A stretch of 10,229 nucleotides of DNA from Coriobacteriia bacterium (lineage in GTDB: Bacteria > Actinomycetota > Coriobacteriia > Coriobacteriales > QAMH01): NCBI GenBank assembly GCA_900758075.1, contig CAAEQF010000175.1, forward strand, positions 1 to 10,229, written 5' to 3'. How positions within the stretch are numbered: position 1 is the first letter of the stretch; each line of letters begins with the position of its first letter. The position numbers and the translations under genes were made by a program. Of this stretch, positions 1 through 6,557 are shown one piece after another. The notes beneath the pieces were generated by a model. It did not search any database, was not told the origin of the DNA, and saw nothing but the letters and a program-made list of their open reading frames with translations.

Positions 1-649
1 CGACGCCCAGAAGCGTTGCCGACCTCACGACGATATCACGCAGCTCCTCGACCGTGTAGTACTCGAGGTGAAACGCCGCGCCGAAGCGGTCGCGCAGTGG
101 ACCGGTCAGAAGGCCCGTGCGCGTCGTTGCCGCGACGAGCGTGAACCGCGGGATCTCGAGACGAATCGAGCGTGCCGCGGGGCCCTGACCGATAACGATG
201 TCGAGCGCATAGTCCTCCATCGCCGGATACAGCACTTCCTCCACCGCACGGTTGAGACGGTGGATCTCGTCGATGAACAGCACGTCTCCCTCTTCGAGGT
301 TCGTGAGTATCGCCGCGAGGTCTCCGGGGCGCTCGATCGCGGGACCCGACGTGGTCTTGATGTTGACGCCCATCTCATTGGCGACCACCGTGGCGAGCGT
401 CGTCTTGCCCAGGCCCGGAGGGCCCGAGAACAGCAGGTGGTCAAGCGGCTCGCCGCGAAGCTTTGCCGCCTGGATGAGCACGGAGAGGTTGTCCTTGATG
501 CGCCGTTGCCCCAGGTACTCGTCAAGCGTGGCCGGGCGCAGGCTCACCTCGCCGACGGCGTCTTCGGGCGCTGCGTCCGCATCCACGAGGCGGGCGTCGC
601 TGTGAAAGTCCCCGTCGGAGACGAAGCCGGGCGCTTCCCATGCACTCAT
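1..649 (-). CDS. ruvB: Holliday junction branch migration ATPase RuvB (3' end outside window)
   Basis: RuvB is the hexameric AAA+ motor that works with RuvA to drive branch migration of Holliday junctions in the cytoplasm. The first 216 residues are present and the usual C-terminal part (about 120 residues, winged-helix DNA-binding domain) lies beyond the left edge. Visible are Walker A GPPGLGKTT (about residues 76-84), Walker B VLFIDEIH (123-130), sensor I LVAATTRTG (171-179) and the PLRDRFG arginine-finger region (184-190). The first 35 residues are an acidic leader before the conserved LRPATLDEYLGQ block. The start is the ATG at 649, whose ATGA overlaps the ruvA stop codon by 4 bases, so translation is probably coupled. 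The upstream G-rich stretch is only a weak ribosome binding site. Last gene seen of the ruvCAB operon. Identification is certain from the motifs. Confidence 0.97.
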   Translation of the reverse strand, partial: MSAWEAPGFVSDGDFHSDARLVDADAAPEDAVGEVSLRPATLDEYLGQRRIKDNLSVLIQAAKLRGEPLDHLLFSGPPGLGKTTLATVVANEMGVNIKTTSGPAIERPGDLAAILTNLEEGDVLFIDEIHRLNRAVEEVLYPAMEDYALDIVIGQGPAARSIRLEIPRFTLVAATTRTGLLTGPLRDRFGAAFHLEYYTVEELRDIVVRSATLLGV

Positions 650-1233
650 GCCCTACCCCCCAACTGCTTAAGCGCATAGCGCATGATGGCAGAGACGTCC
701 TCGGACGTGCACCCCTTGAGCGCCGCCGCGATTTCCGGCGACGTGAAGCCCATCGACTCGAGCGCCGCCGAGGCATCCGCCATGGCGCCGCTTCTCGTCG
801 AGTCTTCGGCGGCGGCGAACCCGTCTGCCTCCGACTTGAGGATGCCCTGCAGCTCCAAGACGACGCGCTGCGCGGTCTTCTTGCCGATGCCCGGCACTGA
901 AGAGATCCTCGTGACGTCGCCAGCGGCGATCGCCGAGGCAAGCTCTTTGGGATTGAAGGTCGAGAGCGCCGAGATGGCCATCTTGGGGCCAATGCCGCTC
1001 ACCCCGATGAGCTTGACGAACATCTCCTTCTCTGACGCATCGCAAAACCCGAACAGTGATATGCCGTCGTCTTTGACGTGCAGGTAGGTCCACACTTGCG
1101 CCGTGTTGCCGACTGCAGGCAGCGTGCCGAGCGCCTTCGAGGACATCGACATCTCGTAGCCAATCCCGTTTGCCTCCAGTATCACGCCGTAACCGTCTTT
1201 GCGCGCGATGATGCCCTTCACGTACGCGATCAC
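646..1233 (-). CDS. ruvA: Holliday junction branch migration protein RuvA
   Basis: RuvA is the tetrameric protein that binds four-way junctions and loads RuvB rings. The 195-residue length is normal for the family. It has the N-terminal OB-fold domain (about 1-63, with the family LHVKDDGISLFGF stretch at 51-63), two helix-hairpin-helix motifs around IGVSGIGPK (76-84) and VPGIGKKTAQ (113-122), an Ala/Ser-rich linker (about 135-150), and the small C-terminal RuvB-binding domain ending near the stop. The start is a GTG at 1233, one base after the ruvC stop. A strong AGGAGG (1241-1246) lies 7 bases upstream, inside the end of ruvC. Its stop overlaps the ruvB start. The arrangement shows one polycistronic ruvC-ruvA-ruvB message. 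Confidence 0.97.
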   Translation of the reverse strand: MIAYVKGIIARKDGYGVILEANGIGYEMSMSSKALGTLPAVGNTAQVWTYLHVKDDGISLFGFCDASEKEMFVKLIGVSGIGPKMAISALSTFNPKELASAIAAGDVTRISSVPGIGKKTAQRVVLELQGILKSEADGFAAAEDSTRSGAMADASAALESMGFTSPEIAAALKGCTSEDVSAIMRYALKQLGGRA

Positions 1234-1234
1234 G

Positions 1235-1858
1235 TCATGCCCTCCTCTTCTTCATGCTGCGCTCCTTGTCCAGGGCCGCCTGGACACGCGCCTCGAACTT
1301 GCTCTTTGCCTCTGCGGCAGACGCCTTGTCGTCCATGCGCCCCGACAGGCGCGCGGCGCTTTGCTTCTCTATCTCGCGGGCCGTACGCAGGCGCGCATGC
1401 GTGATTGCCGCCGCGAGCGCGTCGGCAGCGTGATCGGGCTTGGGCTCGTGGTCCAGCTTGAGGATGGCCTTGACCATGTATTGCACCTGTTCTTTGTCTG
1501 CCGCGCCCGTCCCGACGACCGCCTGCTTGATCTGCATGGGGGTGTACTCGCCGTACTCGAGCCCCTTGTAGGCGCAGGCGACGAGCGCCGCACCACGTGC
1601 TTGCGCCGTGGGGATGGCCGATTTGGCGTTCTCGCCGAAGTAGATGCCCTCGACGCTCAGCGATCCGGGCATGTACCTGTCGATGATCTCGCACAGGTTG
1701 TCGTGGATGATCGCGAGCCGCGTGGGCAAGTCGTAGCGGTTCGTCGTGGAGATGCAACCGTAGGCGAGCGGCTCGACGCGCGCGCCCGTGCACTTGATGA
1801 CGCCCCATCCCGTGTTCGCAAGACCCGGGTCTATTCCCATGATGACCGATGAAACCAC
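1235..1858 (-). CDS. ruvC: Crossover junction endodeoxyribonuclease RuvC
   Basis: RuvC is the dimeric Mg-dependent resolvase that cuts Holliday junctions bound by RuvAB. The 207-residue product has an RNase H-like fold with the family acidic residues: Asp10 in MGIDPGLANTGWG, Glu70 in SVEGIYFG, and His143/Asp146 in DHAADALA. The His form of the third site is also known in Thermus RuvC. Residues from about 160 on form a charged Ala/Lys/Arg/Glu-rich tail, so the protein is about 20-40 residues longer than many RuvCs. The open frame continues upstream to 2098, but the GTG at 1858 is chosen because AGGAG (1864-1868) lies 5 bases before it, the conserved domain begins right after it, and the promoter and LexA-like box lie upstream. 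An ATG at 1840 is possible but has no ribosome binding site. First gene of ruvCAB. Confidence 0.95.
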   Translation of the reverse strand: MVSSVIMGIDPGLANTGWGVIKCTGARVEPLAYGCISTTNRYDLPTRLAIIHDNLCEIIDRYMPGSLSVEGIYFGENAKSAIPTAQARGAALVACAYKGLEYGEYTPMQIKQAVVGTGAADKEQVQYMVKAILKLDHEPKPDHAADALAAAITHARLRTAREIEKQSAARLSGRMDDKASAAEAKSKFEARVQAALDKERSMKKRRA

Positions 1859-1873
1859 GATGACTCCTACAAC

Positions 1874-1887
1874 CAAACAAATGTTCG
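1874..1887 (-). promoter_or_regulatory. Putative LexA (SOS) box of ruvCAB
   Basis: On the minus strand this reads CGAACATTTGTTTG, which fits the Gram-positive LexA operator pattern CGAAC-N4-GTTYG with one arm slightly off the perfect palindrome. It lies 15 bases before the ruvC GTG and overlaps the expected transcription start of the promoter at 1893-1921, where a repressor would block initiation. ruvAB or ruvCAB are LexA targets in many bacteria. The site is read directly; its function is inferred. Confidence 0.75.
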
Positions 1888-1892
1888 CACAC

Positions 1893-1921
1893 AGCATAGA
1901 GGTTCGGCTGCTCGAGCGCAA
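1893..1921 (-). promoter_or_regulatory. Putative promoter of ruvCAB
   Basis: On the minus strand a -35-like TTGCGC (1916-1921) is followed after exactly 17 bases by a -10-like TATGCT (1893-1898). This predicts a start around 1886, inside the LexA-like box. The -35 match is weak (3 of 6), the -10 match fair (4 of 6); the spacing and position support the call. Confidence 0.5.
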
Positions 1922-2052
1922 GGCAGGCGCGTCGAGGGCAGTCACGCTCGATTTCCCCTGCTGACCTGCGCACATCGTATCCAGCTCCGATATTGCTCTG
2001 AGATAGGTCGTGGTCGCCTCTGGGAAGTGCTCAGATTTTAGGGGGTGGTTTT

Positions 2053-2130
2053 GGCAGGTCGTTCGGATTGATGGTTTGCCCGTGCGCAAAAGGCGCATCG
2101 ATCATTCGACCTGCCCGACTTGGGCACGGG
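2053..2130 (+). repeat. Interleaved inverted repeats in the leader of the surface-protein gene
   Basis: Within the 286-bp divergent intergenic region (1859-2144), the 90 bases before the surface-protein start hold two interleaved inverted repeats. GGCAGGTCG (2053-2061) pairs with CGACCTGCC (2107-2115), and CCCGTGC (2079-2085) pairs with GCACGGG (2124-2130). A small hairpin TGCGC-AAAAG-GCGCA (2083-2097) sits inside and shares bases with the second repeat. The order A-B-A'-B' allows a pseudoknot in RNA, and B-B' excludes the small hairpin. No known riboswitch was recognised, and no convincing plus-strand promoter was found in this intergenic region. Confidence 0.5.
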
Positions 2131-2144
2131 GAAAGTAGGTACAC

Positions 2145-4919
2145 ATGAGAGGACAACCACGACGCCTGAGAAAGGCCCCACGAAACGCGTTCAACGTAAC
2201 CTTGGCCCTCGCACTCATAGTCTTGACGTGCGTGCCGGTGCTCTCGGGAGCAGCACCCGTCAAACGCGCAGATGCCGCCTCCGACGCAATCCACCTCAAC
2301 GTGGGAGGCTCGATCTACTACGCGGGCTACGAGACTCACTGGATGGATGTCGACGGGGCCATGGCGTATTGCGCCCAGCCCCAGATGCAGACCCCGCCAT
2401 CGGGCACGTACGAGAGAAGCCCGCTGCGCACGGTGCCGTCTGGCGTGACGCAGGCGAGCGTCGAGCAGATGGCAGCGGGCGTCTACTACGGCTTCGGCGG
2501 CCCGGGCTTCGACGAGTCCAAATGCTACTTCCCCGCCACCTGGTTTGACGGAACCCCCATGAACGACGAGCGCTACGCCGCGCTCACCCACATCGTCGTC
2601 TCCGACATCTATTCCTGCACAGGCAGCCTCGCGCTGCAGGGCACGAGCGACGAGTTCAGAGAGTGGGCGAGCTACAACGTCATCGGATACTCGGCAGACG
2701 ACGGGCGCTCGCTCAACCCCAACGCGACGCGGCGCGTGCTCGCCGACGTCGGAAACGAGCTGCCGGCACCGCCTGCGAGCTTTGTCGACACGTGCTTCAC
2801 GCTCAGGACCGGAAACGGCAGCCAGGATATCGTCGGCTATGTCCCGCAGGGAAAGCTCTCTGTCCAGAAGAGCAGCGCAAATGCGGGCATCTCCGGAAGC
2901 AGCGGCGCCTACTCGCTTTCCGGGGCAGTCTACGGCATCTACTCCGACCAGGCATGCGCCAATCAGGTCGCGACGATGACCACTGACGATGCGGGCTACG
3001 CAGAATCCGAGTACCTCCCCCTGGGCACGTACTACGTGAAGGAACTCACCGCATCCTACGGCTTCGCCCTCGACGCGAAGGTGCAGGGCACCACCGTCTA
3101 CAGTGGCAAGACCTCGCCGCTCGAATCGAAGGAGATGCCCAACTACAGCAAACCCGACCTCCTCATCCAGAAAGTCAACAAGGAGACGGGCAATCCCGTG
3201 ACGGTAGGCGCTGCCGAATTTTTGGGGGCGGAGTTCTCGGTCTCGTTCACGCCCAAAGGCGCGACTGCACCCACCAAGACCTGGCTTCTCAGCTCTGACG
3301 AAGCGGGTGAGGTGCACTTTGACAAAGACCACAAGACGGGTGGAGACAACTTCTTCGCAGACGAAAACGGCGCGCCCGTGCTGCCAATCGGCCATTACAC
3401 CGTGCGCGAGACCAAGGCGCCCGTCGGCTACCTCGCCATGCAAGGCGACCTCAGCTTTGACATCGCGGATGCAAGCAACACCGACACGGACCCGGTGCTC
3501 ACCTTTGACCAGGTGCAGCAGGCCGCGCAGCAGGTCCAGCGCGGCGACTTCCAGTTCCGGAAAGTCGACGACCGCCAAAGCCCGCTCGCGGGAATCCCGT
3601 TCATGCTGTCCTACGACAACGGCGAAGACGGGCAGGCCGACGAATCGCACGTCATCGTGACCGATGAGAACGGGCGCTTCAACTCGTCGAGTGCCAGCAA
3701 CTCCCACCTGCACAAGACGAACGCCAACGACGATGCGGTGGGCGTCGACGGGCAGGGCAACTACACGGTGGACGAAAGCAAGCTCGACCCGCATGCGGGG
3801 ACATGGTTCTCCAAAGACAAGTCGGGTGACAGCGCCCCGGCAAGCGACGCGAAGGGCGCCTTGCCCTACGGCTCCTACCAGCTCGTCGAGCTGCCCTGCA
3901 GCGCCAACGCCAAGAAGAACCTCGTCAGCTTGACCTTTACCGTGTACCGCGATCAGATCATGGTCGAGCTGAACAACATCGTCGACACAGAGCCGGCCAT
4001 CGGCACGACCGCCTCGGACAAGGCAGACGGGGACGACTCGCTCGACCCCACGCCAGACGCGGCGCTCGTCGATGCGGTCGACTACCGCAACCTCACACCG
4101 GGCACCGAGTACATCCTCCACGGGACCTTGATGCTCAAGGAGACGGGCGCGCCGCTCACCAACGACAAAGGCGAGGCGGTCACCGTGGAGAAGACTTTCA
4201 CCCCAGAGCGTGAGAGCGGAAGCGTCAAAGCCGAGTTCGGCTTCGATGCCAGCGAGCTTGCCGGCAAGACGGTCGTCGTGTTCGAGGACCTGCTCGAGGG
4301 CGGAAAGACGGTCGCGACGCATTCCGACCTCGACAGCACGTCGCAAAGCGTGCACGTCGGACCCTCCATCCACACGACCGCCGTCGACAAGGCAGATGCC
4401 GACAAATCTGTGTCCGGCTCCGAGGCGACTGTGCTCGACACCGTGAAGTACCTCGGACTCGCGCCCAAGAGCACCTACACGATGAAGGGCACGCTCATGG
4501 ACAAGACAACTGGGCAAGCGGTAACTGGCGCGGACGGCTCCGAAATCACCGCGAGCGCCCAGTTCACGACCGAAGACAAGGAGGGAGAAGTGGCAGTGGA
4601 GCTCCCGGTCGACGCAAGCGCCCTCGTCGGACACGACCTCGTGGTCTTCGAGAAGTGCCTCGACGAGCAGGGCAACACGGTCGCGGTCCACGATGACTTC
4701 AACGACCAAGGTCAGACGGTCAGCGCCGTCGACGAGCCGCAACCCGAAGCACCAGGGGATACCGCCGAGCAGGGCGGCTATGACAAGACCGGATCGAGCT
4801 TCCTCGGCCTCGCGTTCTTTGCCGGCATGCTCGCGATTACCGGCGCCTGCCTTGTGGGGATAACGGCGCACCGCCGCAAGATGGACGCAGAAGACCATTT
4901 CGACTTCGGCCAGCGCTGA
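2145..4919 (+). CDS. VaFE-repeat, Cna-B/SpaA-type surface-anchored protein with atypical sorting signal
   Basis: A 924-residue secreted, wall-anchored protein, probably an adhesin or surface stalk. Order of parts: basic N-terminus and hydrophobic signal segment (about 15-36); a possible thioester domain (about 48-215) with Cys76 in AMAYCAQP and a later LTHIVVSDIY stretch; three Cna-B/SpaA folds starting near LSVQK (Lys242), LLIQK (Lys343) and FQFRK (Lys473), each with the matching Glu in YYVKE (300), YTVRE (422) and YQLVE (582), the residues expected for intramolecular Lys-Asn isopeptide bonds; two VaFE repeats (about 617-738 and 740-862) with VVFEDLLE and VVFEKCLD; then YDKTG (879-883), a membrane segment (about 885-907) and HRRK. 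The tail is like a sortase signal but lacks the LP of LPXTG. The ATG at 2145 is the first possible start (in-frame TAG at 2136); its ribosome binding site is weak. The sortase gene follows one base after the stop. The ligand is unknown. Confidence 0.9.
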   Translation: MRGQPRRLRKAPRNAFNVTLALALIVLTCVPVLSGAAPVKRADAASDAIHLNVGGSIYYAGYETHWMDVDGAMAYCAQPQMQTPPSGTYERSPLRTVPSGVTQASVEQMAAGVYYGFGGPGFDESKCYFPATWFDGTPMNDERYAALTHIVVSDIYSCTGSLALQGTSDEFREWASYNVIGYSADDGRSLNPNATRRVLADVGNELPAPPASFVDTCFTLRTGNGSQDIVGYVPQGKLSVQKSSANAGISGSSGAYSLSGAVYGIYSDQACANQVATMTTDDAGYAESEYLPLGTYYVKELTASYGFALDAKVQGTTVYSGKTSPLESKEMPNYSKPDLLIQKVNKETGNPVTVGAAEFLGAEFSVSFTPKGATAPTKTWLLSSDEAGEVHFDKDHKTGGDNFFADENGAPVLPIGHYTVRETKAPVGYLAMQGDLSFDIADASNTDTDPVLTFDQVQQAAQQVQRGDFQFRKVDDRQSPLAGIPFMLSYDNGEDGQADESHVIVTDENGRFNSSSASNSHLHKTNANDDAVGVDGQGNYTVDESKLDPHAGTWFSKDKSGDSAPASDAKGALPYGSYQLVELPCSANAKKNLVSLTFTVYRDQIMVELNNIVDTEPAIGTTASDKADGDDSLDPTPDAALVDAVDYRNLTPGTEYILHGTLMLKETGAPLTNDKGEAVTVEKTFTPERESGSVKAEFGFDASELAGKTVVVFEDLLEGGKTVATHSDLDSTSQSVHVGPSIHTTAVDKADADKSVSGSEATVLDTVKYLGLAPKSTYTMKGTLMDKTTGQAVTGADGSEITASAQFTTEDKEGEVAVELPVDASALVGHDLVVFEKCLDEQGNTVAVHDDFNDQGQTVSAVDEPQPEAPGDTAEQGGYDKTGSSFLGLAFFAGMLAITGACLVGITAHRRKMDAEDHFDFGQR

Positions 4920-4920
4920 C

Positions 4921-5643
4921 GTGAGACCTCGCACCTTGACAATCTCTCGAGTGCTCACCTTTGTGGGAGCGCTCCTGATAGCAGCCGCACTCGGGCTGGT
5001 CATCGCGCTCGTGGACATGAACCGCTCCGCCACGAGCGCGAGCCCCTCCCCAAACGCATCCGCATCGTACGACGAGAACGGCTTGCAGCAGGTCGACTGG
5101 GTCTACTGGAAATCGGTCAACCCCGACATCGTCGCCTGGATATCCATCCCCGGCACGAATATTGACGCGCCGATCGTTCAGGCGAGCGCCGACGACCCGA
5201 CGTACTACCTCACGCATGACGTGCGTCGCCACTGGAACGTGTACGGGGCGCTGTATCTGGATGCGACATGCGCTCAGGGCATGGATTCGCCCAACGTGGT
5301 CGTGTTCGGCCATCACATGAACGACGGTTCGATGTTCTCGCAGGTCGCGGAGTACCCGTCGAAAGAATTCGCGCAGGGGCACAGCAACATCGTCATACAG
5401 ACCCCCACCTGGTCGCATACCTTCCACTGCGAGGGGTGCGCGGTCGTGAGCGGCGGCGAGCAGTCGAAGCGCACAGCGTTCTCGAGCCAGGAGGACTTCG
5501 ACCTCTACCGCAGCGAGCGCCTCGCGGCCTGTGGCATGCGACTCGACGACGTCTCTGGCGGACATGCCGAGCAGATGCTCACACTCGTCACCTGCTCGTA
5601 TTATCGGAGCGAAAACGAACGGACCATCGTCTACGCGAGCTGA
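4921..5643 (+). CDS. Class B sortase (cysteine transpeptidase)
   Basis: A 240-residue membrane-bound sortase, which cleaves the sorting signal of a secreted substrate and joins it to the cell wall. There is one N-terminal membrane anchor (about 10-32), a short Ser/Ala/Pro linker, and a class B-type domain starting with DWVYWKSVNPDIVAWISIPG (59-78). The catalytic residues are His131 in VVFGHHMNDGSMF, Cys225 in LTLVTCSYY and Arg234 in ENERTIVYA. The GTG start at 4921 is one base after the stop of the surface-protein gene and has no ribosome binding site, so translation is probably coupled. An ATG at codon 33 would lose the membrane anchor and is rejected. The position makes the upstream protein its likely substrate. 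Class B rather than pilus-type class C, and the lack of a second pilin gene, suggest monomer anchoring instead of pilus polymerisation. Confidence 0.95.
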   Translation: MRPRTLTISRVLTFVGALLIAAALGLVIALVDMNRSATSASPSPNASASYDENGLQQVDWVYWKSVNPDIVAWISIPGTNIDAPIVQASADDPTYYLTHDVRRHWNVYGALYLDATCAQGMDSPNVVVFGHHMNDGSMFSQVAEYPSKEFAQGHSNIVIQTPTWSHTFHCEGCAVVSGGEQSKRTAFSSQEDFDLYRSERLAACGMRLDDVSGGHAEQMLTLVTCSYYRSENERTIVYAS

Positions 5644-5681
5644 AAAAACGAGGGGCCCGGATTTGCGACCCGGGCCCTTCG
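5643..5681 (-). terminator. Intrinsic terminator of yebC, hairpin shared with the convergent sortase gene
   Basis: A 12-bp stem (5649-5660 with 5670-5681, one G-T wobble) closes a 9-base loop and is GC rich. On the minus strand it is followed by six T (5648-5643), which makes a textbook terminator for yebC. On the plus strand the hairpin begins 5 bases after the sortase stop but is followed only by TTCGAAAT, so it would be a poor terminator in that direction. The T-tract overlaps the sortase stop codon. Confidence 0.85.
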
Positions 5682-5706
5682 AAATGAGGCAGCTGTTGAC
5701 GAGCGT

Positions 5707-6504
5707 TTACTCTGCGTCAAGCGCCTCGGCAATCTCGTCGGTGATGTCCATGGTCGTGTAGACGTTCTGGACATCGTCGAGCTCTTCGAGGCGGTCGATG
5801 AGACGCTGGACCTTCTTCGCGTCCTCGACGCTGATCTCGGTGGGGTTGGTCGGAAGCAGCACGAGCTCGGCACCCTTGGTCTCGATGCCCTGGTCCTCGA
5901 TGCCCTTGTTGACGGACATGAGGTCGGCCGGGTCGGTGTAGACAACCCACTCGTCGCCGCCGTCGACGTAGTCCTCGCCGCCGGCCTCGGCAACTGCGAG
6001 CATGAACTCTTCCTCGTCTACCGCGTTCTGCTTGTCGGCGACCTTCTTCTCGTCGGAGACGATAACCTTCTCGACGGTGATCTGACCCTTGCGGTCGAAC
6101 TGGAACGCGACGGAGCCGTTGGCGCCCAGATTGCCACCGGAATGGGAGAACGCAGCGCGCACATCAGCAGCGGTGCGGTTGCGGTTGTCGGTCAGGCAGT
6201 CGACGTAGACGCCGATGCCCGCTGGGCCATAGCCCTCGTAGGTGACCTCGTCGAAAGTCGCAGCGTCAGCACCGGAGCCGAAGGCCTTGTCGATGGCGAC
6301 CTTGATCTTGTCCTTGGGCATGGAGTAGCCCTTGGCCTTGGCGATGGCGGCAGCGAGGGAGGCATTGTTATCCGGGTTGGGATCGCCACCCTGCTTAGCA
6401 GCAACCGTGATGATACGGCTGAGTTTGGAGAACATGGCAGAGCGCTTGGAGTCCTGCGCTGCCTTACGATGCTTGGTGGTAGCCCACTTAGAATGTCCGG
6501 ACAT
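5707..6504 (-). CDS. yebC: YebC/PmpR-family regulatory or translation-associated protein
   Basis: A 265-residue cytoplasmic protein of the YebC/PmpR family. Members were first described as DNA-binding regulators; newer work links the family to relief of ribosome stalling at proline-rich stretches. The N-terminal signature MSGHSKWATTKHRKAAQD is unmistakable, followed by family blocks FSKLSRIITVAAKQGG, YEGYGPAGIGVYVDCLTDNRNRT (about 90-112) and SHSGGNLGANGSVAFQFDRKG. It is slightly longer than the common 240-250 residues because of an acidic/Lys insert around 160-175. The ATG at 6504 has a good AAGGAAGG ribosome binding site 8 bases upstream. Its own extended -10 promoter and terminator make it look monocistronic. 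In many actinobacteria this gene is immediately upstream of ruvC; here a 3.5-kb opposite-strand cassette lies between. Confidence 0.96.
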   Translation of the reverse strand: MSGHSKWATTKHRKAAQDSKRSAMFSKLSRIITVAAKQGGDPNPDNNASLAAAIAKAKGYSMPKDKIKVAIDKAFGSGADAATFDEVTYEGYGPAGIGVYVDCLTDNRNRTAADVRAAFSHSGGNLGANGSVAFQFDRKGQITVEKVIVSDEKKVADKQNAVDEEEFMLAVAEAGGEDYVDGGDEWVVYTDPADLMSVNKGIEDQGIETKGAELVLLPTNPTEISVEDAKKVQRLIDRLEELDDVQNVYTTMDITDEIAEALDAE

Positions 6505-6540
6505 ACAGTAAACCTTCCTTGTTGATACTTAGACTGGCGT

Positions 6541-6549
6541 ATTCTAGCA
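6541..6549 (-). promoter_or_regulatory. Putative extended -10 promoter of yebC
   Basis: On the minus strand TGCTAGAAT matches the extended -10 form TGnTATAAT, with 5 of 6 bases in the hexamer. It lies in the 53-bp gap between the lgt stop and the yebC start, leaving a leader of about 30 bases with the ribosome binding site. No good -35 is visible, as expected for an extended -10 promoter. Confidence 0.6.
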
Positions 6550-6557
6550 CTTCAACC

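Noticed and set aside
68..679. Plus-strand open frame opposite ruvB
   Set aside because: Arg-rich low-complexity translation with no recognisable motif; it lies opposite the well-supported RuvB sequence.
2083..2097. Hairpin TGCGC-AAAAG-GCGCA as a terminator
   Set aside because: The stem is short, no T-tract follows on either strand, and no gene ends here.
1859..2098. Upstream extension of the ruvC frame to a start at 2098
   Set aside because: It would place the promoter and LexA-like box inside the gene; the GTG at 1858 has a good ribosome binding site and the conserved domain begins there.
2031..5033. A 1000-codon open frame on the minus strand across the surface-protein gene
   Set aside because: It mirrors the codon pattern of the plus-strand gene, shows no domain, signal or membrane logic, and the plus strand carries clear Cna-B, VaFE and sorting features.
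4837..5565. Minus-strand frame opposite the sortase
   Set aside because: No domain seen; the plus strand carries all sortase catalytic residues.
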